Assembly: GCA_029243025.1 (NCBI GenBank)
Contig: JAQWSU010000018.1
Span: forward strand, 89,558 to 153,557
Direction of reading: 5' to 3'
Source: Pirellulaceae bacterium
GTDB taxonomy: Bacteria; Planctomycetota; Planctomycetia; Pirellulales; Pirellulaceae
DNA: 64,000 nt
In this document: one piece after another, positions 18,921 through 27,482 of the stretch
Layout of the letters: every line of letters begins with the position of its first letter
Numbering within the stretch: position 1 is the stretch's first letter
Made by a program: the position numbers and the translations under genes
Notes under the pieces: model-generated
Seen by the model: the letters and a program-made list of their open reading frames with translations, nothing else
Database searches by the model: none
What the model was told of the DNA's origin: nothing

Positions 18921-19406
18921 CTACAACGAGCCTATCGCCGTGACGAAAATATTCCATCCCCTACTCGCCTTAGTCGCCTCAGCGCCCATTAGCAAATTCA
19001 ACGCATCGATCGCCGCAAGACGAATATCCGCGTCCTCATCCTTCAGCATGTCGACCAACTTCGGAATCGCAGACGCTGCCTCGGCCCCCATATTCTCTCG
19101 GGAATGAATTGCTGCCTCACGAACCTCCACGGTCTCGTCGTTCAACGCCTCGATTAGCTTCGACACCGTCGTCTTGGTCGGCAATCCTAAATTCGTAATC
19201 GCATCCATAGACGCAACGTGGACATCCGTATTCTCATCAATTGTTGCTTCAATCAGAGCCGATATTGTCGCTGGTTCCGACGCTCGCATCCGATCAAGTG
19301 CAACGGCAGCCTCCCGACGAACAGCCCAATGACTGTCCTTCATCGCCGTTGCCACAGCGGCACGCGCCGCCGATCCTAAGCCACTGAGGGAGTTGATAGC
19401 CGCCAC
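18921..19406 (-). CDS. HEAT-repeat protein, short and possibly N-truncated
   Basis: 161 residues from a GTG at 19406. The frame is open only back to the stop of the upstream haem-domain gene (19440-19442), so no better start exists. Four HEAT-type repeats are visible, such as MKDSHWAVRREAAVALDRM, LNDETVEVREAAIHSRENMG and LKDEDADIRLAAIDALNLLM. There is no signal peptide. The fold would start mid-repeat, which suggests that the N-terminal part is missing, or that it once formed the C-terminus of a longer protein. It lies directly downstream of two broken genes. Confidence 0.55.
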   Translation of the reverse strand: MAAINSLSGLGSAARAAVATAMKDSHWAVRREAAVALDRMRASEPATISALIEATIDENTDVHVASMDAITNLGLPTKTTVSKLIEALNDETVEVREAAIHSRENMGAEAASAIPKLVDMLKDEDADIRLAAIDALNLLMGAEATKASRGWNIFVTAIGSL

Positions 19407-19439
19407 TGAGCGGGACTGACCTGCCGACCGTGTTTTTCT

Positions 19440-19996
19440 CTATTCGTCGATAGGTACCTTGTAGGTAAGGGCACCAATAACGAGGCCCTTCTTGTCCATG
19501 TCGTAGTTGTCGTGGCACATCGTGCACTTTTCCAGACGACAGGGATCGGCGTCGCGGCGAGCAAGTAGCGTTTACCATCGGCTTTGATCACCTTTTCGAC
19601 GAATGGCTTGCCGGTCTTAAGTTGCTTAACGGCCTGCTTTTCGAAATCGGACTTCGCGACGTTTTCATCGCCGTAAGGCTCGCCGGTCGCGTCGACGAGA
19701 CGCACTTCGTGCCACCCGTTCTTCTTTGCGATCTCGAAAAGCTTCTTGAAGGCAGTGCCTGCGGGCACGTCTTCGTCGCCTTCGACATAGTGTTTTGTGA
19801 CGAGCACGATGCTGTCCTTATAGATACCATCGAGCATCTGTACTTGCCGACGAGTTCGGTCAACGGCTTTGACGGTACTTGATTTGCTTTTTGCTGCTTC
19901 AGTTGAAGGGGCCTTTTGGGCCAAGAGATTTTCGCAATAAGATCCAAGAAGCACGACACTGAGACCTACCAATACAAACGAAATCCTTGCAAACAT
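19440..19996 (-). pseudogene. Tll0287-like (DUF3365) haem-domain protein with a frameshift before CxxCH
   Basis: ATG 19996, signal peptide (MFARISFVLVGLSVVLLGSY) and a Tll0287-like sensor fold (DGIYKDSIVLVTKHYVEGDE, AFKKLFEIAKKNGWHEVRLV, GKRYLLAATPIPVV). In this family a c-type haem is attached at a CxxCH near the end. Here the running frame gives a meaningless tail, but the frame shifted by one base reads KCTMCHDNYDMDKKG and ends LTYKVPIDE with a TAG at 19440-19442. A single missing base at about 19535/19536 (CTGG read as TGG) explains the break. The haem site is therefore lost unless translation slips. Redox or NO sensing in the periplasm is the family idea. The broken Rrf2 regulator lies just upstream. 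Confidence 0.75.
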
Positions 19997-19998
19997 AG

Positions 19999-20442
19999 CT
20001 ATACGCCTCCAATCTCAATCTCGAGAATTGAAAGCCCACCCTTTCTGCGACCTCGATAGAGTTGCGCGATCGAGGTAGAACCCAGCACCTCGTAAAACGC
20101 ACTTTCCGCATGCATCAGTAAGCGTCGAAGGTGACAACCTGGTTCCATCGGGCAGAACGAGGCATCTTGAAAACAATCCAAGACACCCACACTTCCTTCC
20201 ATTGCTTCAATGACCTCACGAACCGTGATCGCCGACGCATCCTTTGCCAGTGCAATGCCGCCGCCACGTCCAGGATACGTTCGCACGTAGCCAAGTCGCG
20301 CCAACTGCTGAAGTACTTTCACCAAATGGTCTTAGGAAAAACCAAATGCGTTGGATATTTCTTCCGCAGTCGACTTCCGGTCAGCATGGCCCAGAAAAAT
20401 TCATGCTCGTAGTGCATAGTCCGTTTGTAATCGAAGCTTCAT
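19999..20442 (-). pseudogene. Rrf2-family (NsrR/IscR-like) regulator with two in-frame stops
   Basis: The natural start is the ATG at 20442 (MKLRLQTDYALRA). The frame then meets TGA at 20401-20403 and TAA at 20332-20334, before continuing open for 111 codons. All parts align with an Rrf2 winged-helix regulator: TAEEISNAFGFS, then LVKVLQQLARLGYVRTYPGR, GGGIALAKD, and a three-cysteine Fe-S ligand region CFQDASFCPMEPGCH. Family members sense nitric oxide, iron-sulfur status or oxidants through this cluster. With two stops in the DNA-binding domain the gene should be dead. Reinitiation downstream would remove the helix-turn-helix. The adjacent haem-domain gene, 2 bp away, is also broken, so the pair seems to be decaying together. 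Confidence 0.8.
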
Positions 20443-20690
20443 GGTTAAGGTGGGCTCGATGACACCAAATTGGATCGCAAAGCAGTCAAACAAGTATTAC
20501 TTTACCACTTTCGATGCTGTGCGGGTCTTTTTGTGGTTGCGTCTTTCGATCATACGCACCTTCGCCTTCGAATTCAAAGTGCAACCAAGCCCAGCGCAAG
20601 GTCCGAAAAGTGTGTCAGCACGACCTCAGAAGCGCGACAATTCAGAGAACTCCGACTAGCGATGCATGATGTCGTTGCCGGGGCGTGAGC

Positions 20691-20870
20691 GAAAAAGGTG
20701 TCAGGTACCTTTTTGGCGAATTAGAAACTTTGAAATTTGATAGGCGTGCTCGTTCTTGTGCAAAGCAGACGCGGTCACAAAAAGGTGCCTGCACTGTTTC
20801 AGCTCGTTGTTCACGGCCTCGTGTTTCCTCAAGGCATGTGCTTGTTTTCACGATCCCGATAGCCGTTACA
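20691..20870. repeat. dispersed inverted-repeat element, copy B
   Basis: The element starts GAAAAAGGTGTCAGGTACCT and keeps the core CGTGCTCGTTCTTGTGCAAA and CAGACGCGGTCACA. Its right arm is weaker (AAAAAGGTGCCTGCAC). The following bases to about 20870 (GGCATGTGCTTGTTTTCACG) match the 3' end of the membrane-protein gene seen next to copies A and C, but the rest of that gene is absent. This copy therefore marks a third, almost fully deleted paralogue. Confidence 0.75.
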
Positions 20871-21026
20871 CCTCGACAAAACGCGAAAATCTACTACTGT
20901 CCAAACAGTGATTACGCCGAATCGGATTAGGCACCGATGGTGGAATGCACGCCAGTATGAACGCTTACGCAATCGCCGAGACACGGCCATCAGCAAAAAC
21001 AAACGCCTTACCATTGCCACATTTGC
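20871..21026. other. short spacer before a membrane protein
   Basis: No gene was recognised. Together with the bases at 20443-20690 it forms the non-coding surroundings of repeat copy B. No promoter motif could be fixed. Confidence 0.3.
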
Positions 21027-21491
21027 ATGACGAAGAAGCGCATGATCATTACAATAGTTCTCGCGGTTTGGTTCGCAATGACTATCGCGGTGCTTGCCAT
21101 CAGCCAGCGCCCTCTACGTAGCGTAGACACTGTCCGAGCGATCCGAGGTGAAGGGGTAGCGCGTGGCATGGGGTGGGCGACGCTCTGCTTCGGCTGGTGG
21201 GTCGCCATACCTCAGTGTGAACAAGTCTTTTTAGATTTCGATACGACGCTTCCAGCTCAGACACTATGGTTGGTAAAAACAAGTCACCTGGCGTCGCAGT
21301 ACTCTTACTTCCTAATTCCTTCCTTCGTATTTGCGATTGCCCTAGGTGTGAGTATTTTTGGAGCGTTGCATCGCAACGAGAAATCTAAGTTGGGTGCGAA
21401 AACGTTCTCAGCTTCAATCACTGGAGCTCTCATGCTTGGCATTCTGATTTCCATGTGGGCGGCCACACTGCCACTTATCGGAACTTTTTGA
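21027..21491 (+). CDS. small integral membrane protein, unknown
   Basis: 154 residues with three or four hydrophobic segments: MIITIVLAVWFAMTIAVLAI at the N-terminus, a moderately hydrophobic stretch around residues 45-62, YFLIPSFVFAIALGVSIFGA near residue 95, and ITGALMLGILISMWAATLPL at the end. A polar loop with a lone Cys separates the first two. ATG at 21027. No clear Shine-Dalgarno was found. No family was recognised and the neighbours do not help. It lies in a decaying stretch, but its own frame is intact and its composition is normal. Confidence 0.55.
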   Translation: MTKKRMIITIVLAVWFAMTIAVLAISQRPLRSVDTVRAIRGEGVARGMGWATLCFGWWVAIPQCEQVFLDFDTTLPAQTLWLVKTSHLASQYSYFLIPSFVFAIALGVSIFGALHRNEKSKLGAKTFSASITGALMLGILISMWAATLPLIGTF

Positions 21492-21714
21492 CTTCTCTTC
21501 TGACCCGGATCCAATTGGCATGCCGGCGCGAATGGTTAACGTTGAATTGCTCTCGCTCACTATGCGCACCCATTCGCCAACGAGGTCAATTCGCAGGGAT
21601 CATCGAAGCGCAAGAACTTGAGAATCTTAATCGACGTAGTACATTCTTGACCTTTAGCAGTTCCCATCTTCATTTGGGATCGACTAAAGATTATTACTGC
21701 ATGGGTCGTGTAAT

Positions 21715-21873
21715 GTGGCGCAAATAGCCGTCGCGTTTGTGGTTGCCCTCGCGATTTACGGCGTACTGTTCGCGCTGGCCATTAAAGCATCAAAACGTGC
21801 TTCGAACCCAATCAGTGCAGTTATCATCAAGGTATTGATCGACCTACTGTCCTTCGGATCACTGCTTGGTTGA
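21715..21873 (+). CDS. single-helix small membrane protein
   Basis: A 52-residue frame from a GTG at 21715 to TGA 21871-21873. It begins MAQIAVAFVVALAIYGVLFA, a transmembrane helix, followed by a basic stretch (IKASKRASN) and a second hydrophobic end (ISAVIIKVLIDLLSFGSLLG). The helix-basic loop-helix pattern is protein-like. No Shine-Dalgarno is evident and no family was recognised. Confidence 0.4.
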   Translation: MAQIAVAFVVALAIYGVLFALAIKASKRASNPISAVIIKVLIDLLSFGSLLG

Positions 21874-22156
21874 TTCGCCCATGAGCTCGATTAGTGGTAA
21901 ACAAAATGCGATGCCAGGACGCGAAATCGACCCGATCGCTTCGGCAGGGCGGATATGATCCCATCCATGCCCAGGAAGATCGCTAATCGCCCTTACGAGA
22001 GTATCATGCCGCAGACCAGTCGCTGCGTTCAACCGAACTGGTCCTCTGCTCAATTCTAGGCAAGTAACTGAGAACTCCACCTCCAGTCACTTCAGAACTC
22101 GCAAGCCTTGTCTCGATATCACGTAGATAAATTCCAGGTGGAATTGCGAACGAATT

Positions 22157-24097
22157 CTAACGGCTTGGTGGCGTCAGCTTCCTGGGATTCTGAAATGCCT
22201 TGTCTCGAAACATGTCTTCGAGAAGAGGTTTTATTTGCTCCGCTCCCCAACGGCTAAGGTGATGTCGGTCTCGGTACACACCACGTCCTTCGTAGTAATT
22301 GATGGTCATTTGGTTTGAGTCGAACAAGAGCGGAGCAGGGTCGACAAATCGTACGATATCCGGATCAAGTTCACGGAAAAGCTGCTCGATCTTTGCGGTA
22401 CGCGCCTGATGATCAGCGAGAGATGTCTTCTGGCTGGAAACCTCGTTTTTGCTACCGAGAGCAAACTTGAGAATTTCAGCGGCTGCCGCTGGTTCACCAG
22501 TGCTGGGCACCGTCTTTACGATCCATAAGCGGATCGAATTCTTTGAACAAAAGGTAATTATTTCTTGAAAATGCTTTTGCGCAAGAAACGGTTCATAGGC
22601 TGACCAAGCGGCGACAAGGATTAGGTTCGAAGGTCTCAACTCCTCAATACACTTGAGTATTTCCCGTTTCAGCTTTAGCCGATATTTCAAATCAGGTCTT
22701 GCGACACCAGGAAGCGGTGGCGACCCATGCATCAACGCGGCTTTTCCGGTTAAGTTAAATTCATTCGCAATTTCATCGAAGCAGTTGCTCAAAGCCATTC
22801 CGTGGCTATCGCCCCAAATTAAGAAATCGATTTCTTGACCATTGCTTGGCTTTCTGCCAACTGTCGGTAACTCCGCAGGCGAGATCGAGTTGAATCGAAA
22901 CCGCGTTTGCAGTGAATACTCGTCTCCCGTCCATTCCGCATCTTCGACTAAAACAGAGGGGTAATTTGGAAATCTCTGCGGGAATCCCCGCGCACCAATA
23001 ATTAGCAGTCCGATTGCAATCGTCACCCCACTCAAAATAATTGCGGAAGTGAACAGTTTTCGCCTTTGCTTGACGAAGTTTTTTTGACGACATGGCGTTT
23101 CAATGAACATCCATGACAAAATCGCAAGCGAAATCGACACGACAGACGCGAAGGCAATTTGCTTCCAACCGAAGTACCCAAAGTAGATCCGTGTGTAAAC
23201 AATGACCGGCCAGTGCCATAAGTAAAGGGAGTATGAAAAAAGACCAATAAAGACGAATGGCCGGAGAGAGAGGAGCTTGCAAACCCAAATGCTCGGCGAA
23301 TTCGCGGTCGCGAAAATGACTGCCGCGGTGCCAAGAACAGGCGGTGCTGCGGCAAGTCCCGGGAAGGGTATCTCCGAATCGCAGAGAAAGAATGGCAAGA
23401 CAATCGCCAAAACACCAAGCGTGGCGATCGCATTATCACGGCGCGGAGATGACTCACATTGCCAAGGGCATACTGCGAGCAAACAGCCAACCAGCAACTC
23501 CCATGCTCGCGTTGGAAGCAGAAAAAAAGTTGCCTCCTGATAAAAGAACGCCCCAAAGGCACTTCCTACGAAGGAAATCAGAGCGACCGTCATGAGTAGG
23601 GCAAAGAGTTTCTGGTGGCTAAGTCGCCTCAAAAAACACAAGACCAACGGAAAGAACAGATAGAACTGTTCTTCCAAAGCCAACGACCAAGTGTGGGCCA
23701 GAGGCCGAAACACTGCGGAGTCATGAAAATACCCGGGAGCCAGCCAGAAATAGACGTTCGCCATTAGCGAAGCTTGAGCCACTGCGGACATCCCCAATTC
23801 CTCAAGCTGGTTTGGAACGAGCAGCCAACAGCCTCCGGCGAGAGTTGCTGCCACCACCACGAAGAGAGCCGGTAAAATCCGGCGAATTCGCCGCTCCCAG
23901 AACTCCAGCAGAGAAAATGTTTCGTTCTCAAGCCCACGTCGGATAATTCCTGTGATTAGGAAGCCCGAGATGACAAAGAAGACGTCTACGCCAATAAAAC
24001 CACCGGGTAATCCGAGTTCCAAATGAAACATGACGACAGGAACGATCGCGAGTGCCCTTAATCCATCTATTTCCGGTCGATATCGCGTGCCCGACAT
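22157..24097 (-). CDS. OafA/YrhL-type acyltransferase with C-terminal SGNH domain
   Basis: 646 residues. The N-terminal 350 residues form an acyltransferase-3 domain of about ten membrane helices. Its hallmark opening is YRPEIDGLRALAIVPVVMFH (catalytic His at the end), followed by GGFIGVDVFFVISGFLIT and the RIRRILPAL loop. The C-terminal periplasmic part is an SGNH/GDSL-like domain with the block FLIWGDSHG (Gly-Asp-Ser) and the terminal catalytic pair in DRHHLSRWG. Such fused proteins move acetyl groups across the membrane onto extracellular polysaccharide or lipopolysaccharide O-antigen. ATG 24097. The gene stands alone, with no polysaccharide operon visible nearby. It is full length and looks functional. 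Confidence 0.92.
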   Translation of the reverse strand: MSGTRYRPEIDGLRALAIVPVVMFHLELGLPGGFIGVDVFFVISGFLITGIIRRGLENETFSLLEFWERRIRRILPALFVVVAATLAGGCWLLVPNQLEELGMSAVAQASLMANVYFWLAPGYFHDSAVFRPLAHTWSLALEEQFYLFFPLVLCFLRRLSHQKLFALLMTVALISFVGSAFGAFFYQEATFFLLPTRAWELLVGCLLAVCPWQCESSPRRDNAIATLGVLAIVLPFFLCDSEIPFPGLAAAPPVLGTAAVIFATANSPSIWVCKLLSLRPFVFIGLFSYSLYLWHWPVIVYTRIYFGYFGWKQIAFASVVSISLAILSWMFIETPCRQKNFVKQRRKLFTSAIILSGVTIAIGLLIIGARGFPQRFPNYPSVLVEDAEWTGDEYSLQTRFRFNSISPAELPTVGRKPSNGQEIDFLIWGDSHGMALSNCFDEIANEFNLTGKAALMHGSPPLPGVARPDLKYRLKLKREILKCIEELRPSNLILVAAWSAYEPFLAQKHFQEIITFCSKNSIRLWIVKTVPSTGEPAAAAEILKFALGSKNEVSSQKTSLADHQARTAKIEQLFRELDPDIVRFVDPAPLLFDSNQMTINYYEGRGVYRDRHHLSRWGAEQIKPLLEDMFRDKAFQNPRKLTPPSR

Positions 24098-24391
24098 CCA
24101 TCCGCCTTTTTAAACCATCAAGTTATCGTTCACACCACTAGGGAGGCAGTATCCTCATCCTCTTAACATAATCCGAAATATCGGCTCCCATCCCTGCCCA
24201 GCATCTGCCACTGATAGAAAGTGCGACGTGGTTTGCGGGTGGTCCGATTGTGACGCTTATCATGCACTCCAAATCACCGGCTTGGCGACCCAAAACCCAA
24301 GATTACGATTGCGTTCCAGTTCGAGACGTGCTTTGAAAAAGTTAGGGGCTGTGTTGACGGCCCCCATCAGCTTCCGATCCTGGCTGAAACC
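24098..24391. other. intergenic region, nothing recognised
   Basis: Non-coding by appearance. It contains the acyltransferase promoter region on the minus strand and runs into repeat copy C. Confidence 0.35.
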
Positions 24392-24502
24392 TGAAAAGGT
24401 GTCAGTACCTTTTTGGTTGGTTAGATGGTTTTAGATTAGGGAGGCATGCTCGTTCTTGTGCGAAGCAGACGCGGTCACAGAAAGGCACCTGCGCCGTTTC
24501 AG
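24392..24502. repeat. dispersed inverted-repeat element, copy C
   Basis: Left arm GAAAAGGTGTCAGTACCTTT (24392-24411), then the core CATGCTCGTTCTTGTGCGAA with CAGACGCGGTCACA, and a right arm AGAAAGGCACCTGCGCC. As with copy A, the 3' end of a minus-strand membrane-protein paralogue lies immediately to its right. Confidence 0.8.
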
Positions 24503-24849
24503 CTCGTTGTCCACGCTCCCGGCATGTGCTTATGTCCACGAAAATCGTTGAGCATATCGTTATCTTTCACATGAAGAAATGTCTCAATTTGACGCTCAAT
24601 CTGGTTCGCCAGATCGGCATCGTCGAGCTCGCCTCGGTCAAGCCATTCCAACGAGTCTCCGTTTTTGCACAACACCCAAATCTCATCACTGCGTTTTACC
24701 CTTCGGACGATGGCTTGTTTGACGACAGTGGTCCACACGAGACAGCCACGTGGAAACAGTATTGGAATTGGGCGTTGATAAGCGGAAATCTTATCGCGGG
24801 TGACCTGCACTACCGTTCGATTCAGCCAAGCCGCTCTGCCAATCGACAA
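24499..24849 (-). pseudogene. N-truncated paralogue of the 12-kb membrane protein
   Basis: The frame matches the cytosolic tail of the protein at 12015-12560: NRTVVQVTRDKIS, then a block with EIWVLCKNGDSLEWL, and DLANQIERQIETFLH. Both transmembrane helices are missing. The first in-frame start would be a TTG at 24849, in sequence that no longer matches. The 5' part appears to be replaced by the beginning of an unrelated gene (24822-24905). A truncated duplicate is more likely than a functional gene. Confidence 0.65.
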
Positions 24850-24905
24850 TTCGGTGTTGGGTCTTGCTGGATCAGTCCCAACACATAGCGTTGTAGCTCA
24901 TTCAT
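24822..24905 (-). pseudogene. 5' fragment of a possible HTH-regulator gene
   Basis: A strong ribosome-binding site (AAAGGAG, 7 nt upstream) and an ATG at 24905 start a 27-codon frame, MNELQRYVLGLIQQDPTPNC followed by RLAERLG. It then runs into a TGA where the sequence switches to the membrane-protein paralogue. The helical start with a following loop resembles the first helix of a winged-helix regulator, but this cannot be proved. The good start signal without a gene body marks a deletion or insertion junction at about 24830. Confidence 0.4.
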
Positions 24906-24942
24906 CTATATCTCCTTTGCGGCTCTCTATTTAGTACGCTAG

Positions 24943-24953
24943 TGACTTAGTCA
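24943..24953. promoter_or_regulatory. TGACTTAGTCA palindrome upstream of the gene fragment
   Basis: An 11-bp palindrome with perfect 5-bp arms, about 38 bp upstream of the ATG at 24905. Its position fits an operator for the truncated gene. The surrounding A+T-rich sequence (24930-24965) could hold its promoter. Confidence 0.3.
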
Positions 24954-25314
24954 TATTTACAAGAAACCAGAAGAACGTGCCAATAACCTGTCAGTAACAT
25001 GATATTGCATGTGACATGATTTCGTCACAACCAGATGTGGCTTCAATATCTTCTTGGGCCCATGGCTCACGGCCAGCAGCTCGCTATCCGCAGGACCCCG
25101 CGAGGCGGGAGCCAAGAGGTCAGAGCATGGCAATCAGAGACCAAGAAGGCGATGGTCATGAAGCTCGAGACCTACCGAGCGTTTGGCTTCAGCACATTGG
25201 GAGTCAGGTCTGTAGAGATCAGCGGGCTAGCTGGGTGGCTGCGTTTGCAGCTGACAACGTCCTCACTGGCTTTCACGTCAATAATCCTGAAACATTCCCG
25301 ATGACTTCAACTAA
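24954..25314. other. intergenic region, nothing recognised
   Basis: Two overlapping plus-strand frames of about 90-100 codons (25016-25321 and 25035-25304) have no recognisable domain and no ribosome-binding site. I do not call them genes. Confidence 0.3.
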
Positions 25315-25920
25315 TTATTGATTTCGGGAAAACCGAAATTGTTGAAATGTTGCTCCGACAACGGCACCAAGTGCATTAAAGATCAAATCCAGACCCATGT
25401 TATAGATGTCGCCTACCCCGGTCTCCTCCAGGGTGGCAAATGCTAAAAACTCGATGATTTCGTTAACTGCACTTAAACCAAGGCTGCCAATCGCAGCAAA
25501 GAATATAAGCATCCCAGGATGAACCCAATCCACACTGCGTTTCGCGATCAATTGATGCATGACCATCGCCGCTACCATGAATCCGTAAAAGTGGACGACT
25601 TGATCCATTTTCAGGATGAAAAAGTCACCTCCACGATCGATCAGTGGAATGATCCGCCAGCCATACAGAACGGTATCGCCAACCGGCAGGATGCCTCCCA
25701 GCATGTGCAATAATCCCCAGATCGAAAGCATCCAGAGAACCGCGTGATCCAGGCCAGACTTTCGGGCAGTAGCCATCACGATCAGTCCGATGACAATCGT
25801 TACGCCAAGATAAGCGATGAATTCCCAGTTCCCACGAGTTCCATAGAAATACGCTGCTCCCAACAGATAGAAAACCGTGAAGGAAATCAGCCAGCGATAT
25901 TCATCCCATCAATATTTCAT
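25315..25920 (-). pseudogene. DUF2238/YjdF-like membrane protein with a stop at codon 4
   Basis: The frame from the ATG at 25920 reads MKY, TGA (25909-25911), then WDEYRWLISFTVFYLLGAAY and continues open for 197 codons. The protein has about six hydrophobic segments and the conserved membrane block QVVHFYGFMVAAMVMHQLI, followed by NEIIEFLA and VGDIYNMGLDLIFNALGA, typical of YjdF-type membrane proteins of unknown role. An alternative TTG at 25863 would cut the first helix in half. The upstream codons therefore belong to the gene, and the TGA looks like a point mutation (for example from CGA). Expression would need a weak internal start. Confidence 0.6.
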
Positions 25921-26199
25921 CTTGTTAGCGTAGCGAATACCCACATCAATTTGAATCTCTTTCCACAGACAGCGATATTGGTGGCTTTGATGCCACCCTC
26001 CACCTGTGAGAATACGGCCCCGTTTCGTGGAAACGTGCGGAAATGTGGGAATCAGGACACTGTCCCACATCCACCACCCGTAGTGCAAAACACCCTACGG
26101 TGGTGGATGATGTATGTGGACAAGCGATATTGTAGGTTTATCGAACAGGCTGGCACGAAAGCTCTGGCAAGTAATATCTGCCACCTCGCACACGAGAAT
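25921..26199. other. intergenic region, nothing recognised
   Basis: Degenerate sequence between the YjdF-like gene and the recombinase remnant. It includes a small imperfect direct repeat around CCACC...GTAGTG/GTGGTGG (26070-26107). Confidence 0.3.
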
Positions 26200-26394
26200 C
26201 TACCCTCTCGCCCTTTTTGCACTTCAGGCCGCTTCGCCAGCGGTCATGATTTGCGAAGAACGTTTGCAACTACGTTCGAAAATTTAAAAGTTCCTGATTA
26301 TTCTATCTCGACAACGCAAACGTACTATCGAAGGCACGATGCTGAGGCTGTTAACGCCCACATTGAAAAAATCCAGGAAGACTGCGACCGGTAA
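26200..26394 (+). pseudogene. C-terminal remnant of a tyrosine recombinase
   Basis: Near 26248 the frame reads HDLRRTFATTFENLKVPDY, the second catalytic His-x-x-Arg block of phage-type integrases. It is followed by STTQTYYRR, where the catalytic Tyr block (T-x-x-Y) should be, and the usual terminal helix (HIEKIQEDC). Everything N-terminal is missing or unreadable. The intervening helix is shorter than normal, so it is a dead fragment. The regulator gene 250 bp downstream may have come with it as part of a former mobile element. Confidence 0.55.
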
Positions 26395-26641
26395 AGCAAC
26401 GGTTGTCGTTGAAGCAGTATTGGCAGTGGAACCTAGGGAACAGCATGTCGTGGAACGGCCTAACGAACGATTCTTAGTCTGATGCCCCGTCAAATCAGCG
26501 GGCACTGAACGACATCCACGAGCCTTGCTCGTTCGACTCTGCCAATACGGGTGTTTAGATCCCCTGAGACGCCGTTCCCCAATTGGGAATTGTTCGTAGG
26601 GGTATTTCCTGGAACCTCGAACGTGCATCTGGAGATGAACT

Positions 26642-27199
26642 ATGTCGATCGCCCCAGATAACTTGTCAGTCACGCCCATTGTTTCTGATTACCCGCGCAC
26701 CCCGGAATTGCCGGAGAATGACATGAAGCACGGAACACTTCATCGCATCCGAGAGGTGCGGCAACAACAGGGAGTTTCGTTGCGAACCGTGGCAAAACAG
26801 ATGAAGCTCACCATGTCAAAGGTCAGAGAACAAGAAAAACCTGACTCAGATCTGAAGTTGAGCGACTTATTACGATGGCAGAACATCCTTGAGGTACCCC
26901 TTGTCGACCTGCTGCAAGACATCGACTTACCCCTTTCACGTCCGGTGATGGAACGCGCTCAAATGATCAAGCTTATGAAAACGGCTGTTTCCATCGCCGA
27001 GCAACCTGAACAAGCTAAGTCTAACGGCGTTAAACGACTGGCGAAGATGCTCACCGACCAGTTGGTCAACATAATGCCTGAGTTATCGGAAGTCGGCGGC
27101 TGGCATTCGGTTGGCCAACAACGAAGTCGCAATGAATATGGTCGAATCTTTGAGCGCAGACTCTGCGACGACTTCTCCTTACCTTTCCCTGACGAGTGA
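26642..27199 (+). CDS. XRE-type helix-turn-helix regulator
   Basis: 185 residues from the ATG at 26642, preceded by GGAG at 9 nt. After a 28-residue polar leader, residues about 30-95 form a Cro/CI-type HTH: IREVRQQQGVSLRTVAKQMK, then LTMSKVREQE, SDLLRWQNILEVPLVDLL. The rest is helical, with a conserved-looking block (MIKLMKTAVSIAEQ and VKRLAKMLTDQLVNIMPEL). Sequence-specific DNA binding in the cytosol is expected. The target is unknown. It lies next to a recombinase remnant, so it may be a stranded mobile-element regulator or a host gene. Confidence 0.75.
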   Translation: MSIAPDNLSVTPIVSDYPRTPELPENDMKHGTLHRIREVRQQQGVSLRTVAKQMKLTMSKVREQEKPDSDLKLSDLLRWQNILEVPLVDLLQDIDLPLSRPVMERAQMIKLMKTAVSIAEQPEQAKSNGVKRLAKMLTDQLVNIMPELSEVGGWHSVGQQRSRNEYGRIFERRLCDDFSLPFPDE

Positions 27200-27222
27200 T
27201 CGTACAGTTCGACTGTTTTGAG

Positions 27223-27345
27223 TAAAAAACCTGTCAGCTACTTTCTTTGCGAATATCGCTCGATTCACAAACAAAAGGCAGAGTACTGCACGCTCAGACT
27301 GCCAAATGTCAACAATAAGGCACGTGACAACTTTTTAGTTTTGAG
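27223..27345. repeat. degenerate copy D of the dispersed inverted-repeat element
   Basis: Begins AAAAAACCTGTCAGCTACTT and ends AAGGCACGTGACAACTTTTT. The arms resemble the arms of copies A-C in inverted orientation, but the core is not conserved. Weak by itself and supported by the spacing of about 120 bp. Confidence 0.4.
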
Positions 27346-27482
27346 CCAAGCCCCTGGTAACTCAAGGATTCTGGTTGTGGCACTCTAACGGCATAAGCCA
27401 AACAATTCCAAGAGTGTCGTCGGCTGTTCACCAGCAGTATAATCAACGGATCGGTACAACAGCTGAACCAAGGATCAATCGC

